Below, in pieces: positions 9,295 to 17,377 of a DNA stretch of 32,116 nucleotides. A program made the translations under genes and the position numbers. The notes under the pieces are model-generated. The model saw only the letters and a list, made by a program, of their open reading frames with translations. It was not told the origin of the DNA and searched no databases. Origin of the DNA: Ascidiaceihabitans sp. (GTDB lineage Bacteria > Pseudomonadota > Alphaproteobacteria > Rhodobacterales > Rhodobacteraceae); NCBI GenBank assembly GCA_023301665.1, contig JALZUL010000218.1, forward strand, positions 1 through 32,116, read 5' to 3'. Within the stretch, counting starts at the first letter, position 1. The number at the start of each line of letters is the position of its first letter.

Positions 9295-10314
9295 TTAAGA
9301 GGTCACCTTGCCAAGGCGATCGAGGTGAGAGCGTATCTCATACTGGCTGGGGCTTGAACTCCCGGAAAGCAGTGAAAGATGAAGAAACATCATCACAGCT
9401 TCGCGGGATTTCATCACGTTTGTAAACGTTTGTTGGTGCTTTTCGCGAGCCGTTTCTAATAGTGAAGAGACGCCATGTATTTTTTCTAGTTCTAGGGATT
9501 GGCCCGTGGTTGCAGGAAGCATATGTTTAATGGATCGATCGTCTACCGTATTAAAATTTCTTTCCGCCCAATAGCTTAGGTCTATGTTTTTGGTGCGCCT
9601 GTTGGGTAAGCCACGATCTCTCTTGATCATGAATTCAGTGACTGATCTTGTTGAATAATGGTTGAGCCACGCGTTTCTTGTTGCGGGCGCTAAGCCAAAT
9701 AGATTGATACGATTGTCATCCATTGCAAAACCTTGCGGCGCTTCTGCGGTACCTCCTAGAACCCACTTGGGTTCATTTGGTTTCTTTTTCTTTGGACGGT
9801 GAATGCCGAGCTTTTGAAACCGCTTTGGGCGAAACAGGGACTTGAAGAAATGGCCAGCAGGCAAAGCAAGGTCGGTAGGGGCTGCCTTGGTAAAGCGCTC
9901 CAAGGTGGGTGCTTGGGTCCATTCTATCAGTCCAGAAGACCCGAATAAACGCCACTGAAGTGCGATAGCATCTGTGTCGTTAGGAACTGATTTGATCAGT
10001 TCAGAAACACAAGTGAATGGCGCAGCCAACCCGAGGAATTCATCGCAATCAAAGAACATTGCCCAATCGGTCTGCTTCATATGTGGATGATTATCGGCCA
10101 ACTTCATCGCATGCCACTGAGGGGATTTTCCGTCAGTCACATCAAAAGGTACATGGGTTACATCGGGCAGCAGCTCCAAAATTTCGCCAGTTCCGTCGGT
10201 GCAATCATGCGTAAAAATTAAGAACTGGGTAAAGCCTGCTGCGCGGTGATGGGCTATCCACTCCAAGCAATAAGGTGCTTCATTGCGCATGCATGTCACA
10301 GCCAGAATATTCAT
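9295..10314 (-). CDS. glycosyltransferase family 2-like protein (Glyco_tranf_2_4 type), paralog 1
   Basis: NILAVTCMRNEAPYCLEWIAHHRAAGFTQFLIFTHDCTDGTGEIL; FFDCDEFL acidic motif. Confidence 0.85.
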   Translation of the reverse strand: MNILAVTCMRNEAPYCLEWIAHHRAAGFTQFLIFTHDCTDGTGEILELLPDVTHVPFDVTDGKSPQWHAMKLADNHPHMKQTDWAMFFDCDEFLGLAAPFTCVSELIKSVPNDTDAIALQWRLFGSSGLIEWTQAPTLERFTKAAPTDLALPAGHFFKSLFRPKRFQKLGIHRPKKKKPNEPKWVLGGTAEAPQGFAMDDNRINLFGLAPATRNAWLNHYSTRSVTEFMIKRDRGLPNRRTKNIDLSYWAERNFNTVDDRSIKHMLPATTGQSLELEKIHGVSSLLETAREKHQQTFTNVMKSREAVMMFLHLSLLSGSSSPSQYEIRSHLDRLGKVTS

Positions 10315-10477
10315 GGTTTGGCTCCGTTAAATTGTGACGGCGATGAATTTTTTTGTCACGGTGCCGGAAGTAAGTCAATCTTGCTTCGCAGGCCCTTGTT
10401 TACAACGCCTGATTGGCTGCGCTATTCAATTAATAGGAAACGAACACTGAAAAAGTGTCATTTTAGAGGACAGCAGT

Positions 10478-11284
10478 ATGAGTGAACGTCGCGCAGTCGC
10501 CTCCCTTTGGATCGGTGAGAAGCTTCATTATTTAAACCAATTGTGCTTAATGTCGCATGTTGTGCAGGGTCATAAGACGATTTTGTATTGTGCAGACACG
10601 GTCACAAACGTTCCGGATGGGATCGAGGTGCGTAAAGCGTCTGAGATTATGGATTTGGATCGCGAGCTGATTGAGGCGACAAGTGCTTCATTCCTATCGA
10701 ATGTTTTTCGGTACAAGATGATCCAAAAAACCGGTGCGATCTGGATCGATTGCGATGCATTTTGCCATCGCCCGTTTCCTGAGGATGAAGAGTATATTTT
10801 TGGGCGCCATGGTATGGCTGGTGCATTGAACTGTGGTGTCGTTGGGTTGCCACAAGAGTGCGAACTGATGGATCAGTTGCTCGATTATTACGACAACTTG
10901 CCGGATTACCCAGCGTGGTGGAATAAAAACCAACGCAAAAAGTATGACCGCCAAGACACCAGTTTGTCCCATGCTGCTCGTATCTATAATGCAGAGCGGA
11001 CAGCCTTTGGTCCGCAGGCGTTCACTTACTTTGCCAAGCAAACAGGGCAGTTTGAACAAGCCAGCGACCGCGATGTTCTTTACCCTGTTCCGTTTCAATT
11101 GAACGACGTGTTTTATGACCCGCATGGGCGCGTTGAGGGGCACTTTAGCGAGAACACGTTGTCGGTTCACCTTTACACCAACGGTACAAAACCGTGGTGG
11201 GAAAAGAACGCGCCACTTCCAGGTTCATACGCGGCTCGTATGTGTGAACAAGTGGGTATCGATCCGACAAAAGCTCTTCGTTAG
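10478..11284 (+). CDS. glycosyltransferase, GT32/capsular polysaccharide synthesis-like
   Basis: ASLWIGEKLHYLNQLCLMSHVVQGHKTILY...SNVFRYKMIQKTGAIWIDCDAFCHRPFP: GT32-like layout with DCDAF acidic motif. Confidence 0.65.
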   Translation: MSERRAVASLWIGEKLHYLNQLCLMSHVVQGHKTILYCADTVTNVPDGIEVRKASEIMDLDRELIEATSASFLSNVFRYKMIQKTGAIWIDCDAFCHRPFPEDEEYIFGRHGMAGALNCGVVGLPQECELMDQLLDYYDNLPDYPAWWNKNQRKKYDRQDTSLSHAARIYNAERTAFGPQAFTYFAKQTGQFEQASDRDVLYPVPFQLNDVFYDPHGRVEGHFSENTLSVHLYTNGTKPWWEKNAPLPGSYAARMCEQVGIDPTKALR

Positions 11285-11305
11285 ATCACCTCAAAGGCGA
11301 CTGTT

Positions 11306-13105
11306 GTGAACATTAAGCCGCATAAAAGCCCGCACGGAAATTTGCTGGCGATTTCGATGATGAAAGATGAAGCGCCATTCCTTTTGGAGTGGTATGCACA
11401 TCATCTTGCCGTCGGTTTCACCAAAATTCTCGTGTACACCAATGACTGCTCTGACGGGACCGACGACATGTTGATCCGCCTGGAGGAGCTTGGGTTAGGT
11501 TATCACCGACGCAACGACATTCCTGAGGGCGTAAAGCCACAGCCGTCGGCCATGAAACATGCGCAAGCAGAACCAAAAGTCCGTGAAGCGGATTGGGTGT
11601 TGATGTTTGATGCCGACGAGTTCCTTTGCATCAACTATGGGGATGGGACACTTGACCCGATGTTGGATGCGGCAGGGGATGCAAACGGGATCGTGATCAC
11701 TTGGCGCATATTTGGTTCGGGCAATGTGGTCGACTGGAGTCGTGATCCTGTAACTGAACAGTACCTTTATGCAGCTCCACCGACGTGGAACAAAGGCTGG
11801 GGCGTAAAGACGTTCTTTAAATTCGATCACGACTATTGGAAGTTGGGTATCCACCGCCCATCAATCAAAAATCGCCATCTTGAGACAGACTTCCCGGATA
11901 CAGTGAAGTGGTTGAACGGTTCTGGCTTGCCAATGGAAGACTATTTCAAGTTCCGTGGTTGGCGCTCTATCCGTCGTACTGTTGGATACCAATGGGCTCA
12001 GTTGAACCACTATGCTGTCAAATCAGTCGACAGTTATGCCATCCGAAAATTTCGGGGCAACGTGAACAACAAAAAAGACAAATACAACTCGGATTATTGG
12101 GCGCTTCAGGATCGCAATGAAGTGCGCGATGAGAAGGTTCTGCGCTACAAAGAGCGGCGCAAAGAGATTATGGATGAACTTCTGACAGATCCGATTTTGT
12201 CAAAGTTGCATTTTGCTGCTCTTGAGAAAGTTGAGGCACGTCTTGATGAATATCGCCAAACTGAAGCGTACGAGGAGCTAAAGGCCGGCCTTATCGAGGC
12301 GGGTAAAATCCCGATTACCCAAGTCGAGGCAAAGCCGCCTAAGGCGCGGAACCCTGATGAAATCAAAGCGCTAATGTCACGGGTTGAGAAAGAGAATTCT
12401 GATCGACCGATTGAGGAACGTCGTACAAAGCCATCGCCAGAGTTCCGCGACACATCAGAAGGTGGTGATGGCTTCGTTGCAGGGGAAATCGACGTGTCTG
12501 TTGAATCCGCGGTTGATTGGGTTTCGAACCACGGAATTGAAGTGCCTGCGGATGTTCGCGTTTTTGCCCCGTCCATGCTCGATATGGTGATGCGCGGAAA
12601 ATACCAACGTAAACTTGCTCGTTTGACAGAGCGCGTGGTTCAAGATGGGGATCGGCTGCTGGACCTTGGTTCGGGGGTGAATTTTCTCTCAATGTATACT
12701 TGTACCTTGCAAGAGCGGACCCATGTTTGCGCTCAAGAGGATAACGCGTCACGCACAGTGATTGCTGATAGTATTATTGAACGCAACGCTTTCGATTTTG
12801 GGGCGCGGTATAAACAATCGAACGAGCGGATCGTACATAAAGATGATCCTGTCAAAACAGTCGCCGCCGTTGAGGCACTGATCGCGCAAGTGAAGCCAAA
12901 CGTGGTGCGTATCACCTATGAAGAACTGGGTGGTGAGCTACTCAAAAAGATCAATTTTGGCGGCGTTAAACGCATCGCTTTGATCGGAAATGCGGCGCGT
13001 GTGTTTCATACCAATTCGGAAATCGGCGCGAAAGATCGTATGCAGGAAAACGAAGAGCTTTCTGTTCCCGAAGTGATTATTTTGGATCGAAACCCCTCGA
13101 GCTAG
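11306..13105 (+). CDS. glycosyltransferase family 2-like (paralog 2) fused to a C-terminal FkbM/SAM-methyltransferase-like domain; GTG start
   Basis: N-term LLAISMMKDEAPFLLEWYAHHLAVGFTKILVYTNDCSDGTDDML and MFDADEFL; C-term GDRLLDLGSGVNFLSMYT with an FkbM-like arrangement. Confidence 0.8.
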   Translation: MNIKPHKSPHGNLLAISMMKDEAPFLLEWYAHHLAVGFTKILVYTNDCSDGTDDMLIRLEELGLGYHRRNDIPEGVKPQPSAMKHAQAEPKVREADWVLMFDADEFLCINYGDGTLDPMLDAAGDANGIVITWRIFGSGNVVDWSRDPVTEQYLYAAPPTWNKGWGVKTFFKFDHDYWKLGIHRPSIKNRHLETDFPDTVKWLNGSGLPMEDYFKFRGWRSIRRTVGYQWAQLNHYAVKSVDSYAIRKFRGNVNNKKDKYNSDYWALQDRNEVRDEKVLRYKERRKEIMDELLTDPILSKLHFAALEKVEARLDEYRQTEAYEELKAGLIEAGKIPITQVEAKPPKARNPDEIKALMSRVEKENSDRPIEERRTKPSPEFRDTSEGGDGFVAGEIDVSVESAVDWVSNHGIEVPADVRVFAPSMLDMVMRGKYQRKLARLTERVVQDGDRLLDLGSGVNFLSMYTCTLQERTHVCAQEDNASRTVIADSIIERNAFDFGARYKQSNERIVHKDDPVKTVAAVEALIAQVKPNVVRITYEELGGELLKKINFGGVKRIALIGNAARVFHTNSEIGAKDRMQENEELSVPEVIILDRNPSS

Positions 13106-13114
13106 GCGCGCGGA

Positions 13115-14122
13115 TCAGTCGAAATATCCAATTGTCTTTGCTAATTCCTCGCCGCCTTTGGTTTTGAGAATATTGGACAATTGGGTTTCGCGAAGTTCAA
13201 AAGATTCTTCGTGTAAAGACCTTAGCTCGGGGTCCGATAAAAAGTACTCATACATTTCTTGCGCAGCGGCGGATAATCCCACGCCTGATTTATCCGTGAC
13301 CCCAGTTCTGTTTGCGTTGGCCCAGTATTCTTGAGACGCACCTAGGCGGTCAGCATTGACGGCGTCCCCACGATCAACCTTCAAGAGAAATTCAGCGGCG
13401 CTTTTTATTGAATAATGGTTAAGTTGTGCAAAGTCGCGCGTACCATTTCCGTCGATGGCCTTGCCCGCGCCGTCAGTCCAAGATGGCCCAAGAGCAACAC
13501 CGGAACCATTGACCCATTTAGCGCCGGATGTTGAAAAGTTCTTTGTGACTGGGCGATGCGGTCGGCGGGGACCGACGATTGTGTTTCGATAAAGGGTTTT
13601 TACAGCTGTAATTGACGAATTTCCTGTACTTGCTGCGTTCTCGAAATCTGTAGAGGTTTGTGTAAATCGGTGAGTGACAAGTTCTTGCGATGCATGTTTG
13701 TGGCCATTGCTGTTAAACGCCACTGAGGTGAAGGAAATTGCATCTGTCGAGCCGACAGCATCCATTAATTCGTCTAGGGTTGTTATTCCATTTTTTAGGT
13801 TAAGAAATTCATCAGCGTCAGTAACATAAAGCCAATCCGCCGCGCGATAGCGCCCAAAGTGGCCCGCATATCTAAGAGCCATAATATGCCACATCCCTCG
13901 ATCTGGAAACATGACTTTGGGGTTTGGTTGGTGCTTAACGCGGTGAGGCATCAAAACCTCAAGCCGGTCCAAAATTTTATCGGTATTGTCATTACAGTGG
14001 TTGGTGAAAATGAGTAAGTCGTCAATCCCAAGTGCGAAATGGTGTGCGACCCACTCTAAAATGTAGGGCGCTTCATTACGCATCACACAAAGCAAAAGCG
14101 TTTTTTCATTTCTAATGGTCAT
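13115..14122 (-). CDS. glycosyltransferase family 2-like protein (Glyco_tranf_2_4 type), paralog 3
   Basis: LLLCVMRNEAPYILEWVAHHFALGIDDLLIFTNHCNDNTDKIL; VTDADEFL. Confidence 0.85.
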   Translation of the reverse strand: MTIRNEKTLLLCVMRNEAPYILEWVAHHFALGIDDLLIFTNHCNDNTDKILDRLEVLMPHRVKHQPNPKVMFPDRGMWHIMALRYAGHFGRYRAADWLYVTDADEFLNLKNGITTLDELMDAVGSTDAISFTSVAFNSNGHKHASQELVTHRFTQTSTDFENAASTGNSSITAVKTLYRNTIVGPRRPHRPVTKNFSTSGAKWVNGSGVALGPSWTDGAGKAIDGNGTRDFAQLNHYSIKSAAEFLLKVDRGDAVNADRLGASQEYWANANRTGVTDKSGVGLSAAAQEMYEYFLSDPELRSLHEESFELRETQLSNILKTKGGEELAKTIGYFD

Positions 14123-14234
14123 CTGGACCTCTTGTTAAGCGGATCAACTCGATAGGGCATAACTGAGAAAGAGGAGCTCTGGCAAGAATATCAACGAGAG
14201 CGACTCTAGCTTTTGTTGGAATATCCTTTGCTTC

Positions 14235-15413
14235 TTGGGCTTGCTGCGCAGTTTTCTCTTCGTTAATCTTTGGCGACTAACGGAAAATCCTTTTGTGTTA
14301 GCAAGGAGTGTTGATGAAATGACCAACGAAGGCGATTTCCTCGAAGCTTCTATTCATCATCAAGTTGGTGATTTTTCGAAAACATCGCTTAGAATGAACC
14401 CATCAACCTTGGCGCTGGCGAAGTCTGCGCTTTCTGGAATGGCTTTGCTTTGGGATCATTCTCTTGAGGAGGTGGACCCGTACAATGGCTGGCGTCTTGA
14501 AGGCAGGAGGTTGAAGAAATCGGGTGCCAAGGTGAATAGGGAAAAGGTTAAAAACGCCCTGTTCGGGATCGCGCGATATGATCCCAATTATTCGTTTTTT
14601 GTAGATATGGCTGACCACCGAGCGCGCTCCTTGGTTACCAATGAAGATGAGGCTGCTCCTGTCTTTTGTTTCAACCGTCCAAAGTCGAAACCAGAAGGTA
14701 AAATTTTATGGCCGCTGGCAGGCTACCAAGGCATCGAAGATGTCGGTTTCTTAGGAAGTGATGACCTTCGAGATATTCCTTGGTCTGAAAAGGTAGCCCA
14801 GATTTGTTGGCGCGGTTCGGCAGGTGGTTGGGCCCGATTGGGGAAGTATGGTCGCGGACGAATGATCCGAATGCACGCCTTACTCAATAAAAACTCCCGC
14901 CAAGAGATTTCGGATGAAGATACCGAGCGGGCGTTGATGACCATCGACCGGCATCGTTTCATCCAAACGGGTTACGATCATCCTTTTTTTGACGTGGGAT
15001 ATACCCAGTTTGGCCTTCACGATTTTGATAGCTTTCCCCTTATTGGCGGGTTGAAAAAAGAACGGTTGAGTATGCTGGAGCAGACTAAGTTCAAATACCT
15101 AGCTGTTTTGCCAGGGGCTGATATTGGTTCTAATTTTTATTGGGTCTTGAATAGCAGTTCATTGGGTTTTGTTATGGAAACCGACTATGATAGCTTTGCA
15201 TCTGTTCATTTTAAGCCGTGGGAACACTATGTGCCGCTACGCGCTGATCTAAGTGATCTTGAGGAAAATTTCAGCTGGTGCGAGACGCATCCAAAAGAAT
15301 GCCAAGAAATGGTTCGAAAAGCCAATTCGGTTTGTAGTCTGCTTGCCGACGAGACACTGAGAGATAGGGTTTTGGCAGGAGTCGTCAAAGAGGTAGGGCG
15401 AAACATCAGATGA
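14235..15413 (+). CDS. glycosyltransferase family 90 (CAP10/LPS-modifying)-like protein
   Basis: ICWRGSAGGWARLGKYGRGRM, TKFKYLAVLPGADIGSNFYWVLNSSSLGFVMETDYDSFASVHFKPWEHYVPLRADLSDLEENFSW. Start could instead be 14319 (MTNEGDF, AGGAG upstream). Confidence 0.75.
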   Translation: MGLLRSFLFVNLWRLTENPFVLARSVDEMTNEGDFLEASIHHQVGDFSKTSLRMNPSTLALAKSALSGMALLWDHSLEEVDPYNGWRLEGRRLKKSGAKVNREKVKNALFGIARYDPNYSFFVDMADHRARSLVTNEDEAAPVFCFNRPKSKPEGKILWPLAGYQGIEDVGFLGSDDLRDIPWSEKVAQICWRGSAGGWARLGKYGRGRMIRMHALLNKNSRQEISDEDTERALMTIDRHRFIQTGYDHPFFDVGYTQFGLHDFDSFPLIGGLKKERLSMLEQTKFKYLAVLPGADIGSNFYWVLNSSSLGFVMETDYDSFASVHFKPWEHYVPLRADLSDLEENFSWCETHPKECQEMVRKANSVCSLLADETLRDRVLAGVVKEVGRNIR

Positions 15414-15502
15414 TGATCTTAAAAAGAAATGTTGCGTGCCCAGATTGTGACGCTGCGGGTATAAAAAGCTACCGGAAACCGGCCCAGAGAGTATCGAGAT
15501 GA
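15413..15502 (+). CDS. putative 29-aa micro-ORF bridging two glycosyltransferase genes
   Basis: Not in the ORF track. ATG at 15413 overlaps the upstream TGA (TGATG); its TGA at 15500-15502 overlaps the downstream ATG at 15499 (ATGA). Translation MILKRNVACPDCDAAGIKSYRKPAQRVSR. Confidence 0.35.
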   Translation: MILKRNVACPDCDAAGIKSYRKPAQRVSR

Positions 15503-16380
15503 GTAACCAACAAGAACCAAAGCTAACGATCTTTTTTATTGTAGATCCTCCCAAGTATCAGGATATGGGGTGCTTTCTTGCCGCGTCGATCCGTACGCAG
15601 TTTAAAGAACCAGTTAAGTTGGTTGGGTATTGTCCCAGTGCGACCATCGGAGAGATGGATAAGAAAGCGCTGGGCATCTACAAAAAGCTTGATGTTGATA
15701 TCCGGTCTTTTGAAACAGACGGCCGTTTCGAACCTGATTATCCGCACGGCAATAAGCTTCTCGCTGCACTTGAGCCGCGAGATACGCCATATTCGGCCTT
15801 CATGGATTCCGATATGTTGTTCATTGGCGAAAATACGACTGATCAAATGTACAAAGAGGGCCATGTATCAGTAGCACCTGCGACCTCGATGTATTGGTCC
15901 GGTCAAAAGATTTGGAAAGATATCTACGCGGCATGCGACATCGAACCGCCCGAAGACCGGATATGGTTGGCCCGCCAACGTCGTCGCAAACTGATGCCTT
16001 ACTTCAATGCTGGTTTGATCGTTTTTCCTGAAGGGCCGATCGGACCAAATGGCGAAACATTTGCCGAAGTTTGGATGCGTCTGGCACAAGAGATCGACAA
16101 GATCGATATCGTTAAAAAGCGCCCTTACTTAGATCAAATGAGCTTGCCCTTGGCGATCCGCGAAGCAGGGTTGGATTGGAACATTCTCGAAGAAGAACAA
16201 CATTATATTTTAGGCGGCAGTTTGCGCGGCGAACCTTTGCCCGAGGATAAAGACATCAAAATGATCCATTATCGGAATTTTGAAATCCTGCGCGAAGTGA
16301 AGTGTATGCGGCTCGCAAAAGACATGATGGAAAGCACCACGGGCGTTCGCAGAATCTCCCAGTTTAATGTTGAGGGATAA
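15499..16380 (+). CDS. GT-A-type glycosyltransferase-like protein
   Basis: LTIFFIVDPPKYQDMGCFLAASIRTQF...YSAFMDSDMLFIGE: GT8-like nucleotide-diphospho-sugar transferase layout with DSDM acidic motif. Confidence 0.6.
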   Translation: MSNQQEPKLTIFFIVDPPKYQDMGCFLAASIRTQFKEPVKLVGYCPSATIGEMDKKALGIYKKLDVDIRSFETDGRFEPDYPHGNKLLAALEPRDTPYSAFMDSDMLFIGENTTDQMYKEGHVSVAPATSMYWSGQKIWKDIYAACDIEPPEDRIWLARQRRRKLMPYFNAGLIVFPEGPIGPNGETFAEVWMRLAQEIDKIDIVKKRPYLDQMSLPLAIREAGLDWNILEEEQHYILGGSLRGEPLPEDKDIKMIHYRNFEILREVKCMRLAKDMMESTTGVRRISQFNVEG

Positions 16381-16425
16381 ACTGTTTTGGATCACATCAG
16401 GCATATTGTGTTTGAAGGTGAGCAC

Positions 16426-17235
16426 ATGCGGTTGGAATACAACGGGCCCCCACTAACGCCTTTGAAGCAAGGCTCTAACCCTAGAGTTGTTGTCGCGTTT
16501 GCTCCGTTTGATTATCCATTCACGACGGACGAAGGTGGGTGGGGATCCGCCTCATTCACAAAGCGCGAAATTGCCCATGTGTGCGTGTTTCATCGCGCGG
16601 AAGATTGGCATCAGAACGACGATTTTTTCCCTGCAATGGAGGCTTGTCGCGCGTTTCTTGGTGATGAAATTGATATAACCACCTATGGGTTTAGCATGGG
16701 TGGCTACGGCGCTTTGCTTGGGGCGCAAAGTTTGGAAGCTGAGCGGGCGGTAGCGATTTCTCCACAGGTTTCAATCGATCCGTCAGAGGTGCGATTTGAA
16801 CGTCGCTATGCCGAGCAATGGGCAGCTATGACGGGTTGGAAATATGATCTTTCCAAATACATGACTAGCCAAAAGACCAAGTACATTGTTCTCTTTGATC
16901 CGCTGCATCGGCAGGATCAAAAGCACGAGGCACGCTTGCCTAAGCCAAAGCACTATTCACGTGGCCTTTTACACGGTGCCGGTCACGCTGGGATACAAAC
17001 CTTGGTGCAGATGGGGGCGCAAGAAACGCTTTTTGATCTAGTACGCGGCGCTGCCGATACGGGCGGTTTGCGCAAGGCTTATCGCGAAGGGCGAAGGGAT
17101 AGTTTTCGATATTTACGTAAGATGGGTACTCTTTTACACGAAACAAATCGCCCCGCTGCGTTGGGCTTTTTTGAAATGGCGAAGAGCCGTGGTTATCGTC
17201 GCTTGATAAAAAAGTGGAAACCTTTTTATGAATGA
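16426..17235 (+). CDS. alpha/beta hydrolase-fold serine hydrolase-like protein
   Basis: Nucleophile elbow ITTYGFSMGGYGALLGAQ, GAGHAG near the C-term. ATG at 16426 with GAAGGTGAG upstream preferred over the TTG at 16387. Confidence 0.65.
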   Translation: MRLEYNGPPLTPLKQGSNPRVVVAFAPFDYPFTTDEGGWGSASFTKREIAHVCVFHRAEDWHQNDDFFPAMEACRAFLGDEIDITTYGFSMGGYGALLGAQSLEAERAVAISPQVSIDPSEVRFERRYAEQWAAMTGWKYDLSKYMTSQKTKYIVLFDPLHRQDQKHEARLPKPKHYSRGLLHGAGHAGIQTLVQMGAQETLFDLVRGAADTGGLRKAYREGRRDSFRYLRKMGTLLHETNRPAALGFFEMAKSRGYRRLIKKWKPFYE

Positions 17236-17377
17236 GCTTCGGGCGATTGCGGGAAAGTGCAGTTTCAGTTTTAAACGCCTAAATTACCCAAAGCATCTTG
17301 CCGTAAACTGTTCTATACTTGTCTTCGAACAGGGCCAGAATTTTGAACCAAGAACGCAGGTGGCACAGCTGACATGA
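17228..17377 (+). CDS. putative 49-aa micro-ORF bridging the hydrolase and orphan gene
   Basis: Not in the ORF track. ATG at 17228 lies 8 nt inside the upstream ORF end; TGA at 17375-17377 overlaps the ATG at 17374 (ATGA). Translation MNELRAIAGKCSFSFKRLNYPKHLAVNCSILVFEQGQNFEPRTQVAQLT. Confidence 0.35.
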   Translation: MNELRAIAGKCSFSFKRLNYPKHLAVNCSILVFEQGQNFEPRTQVAQLT

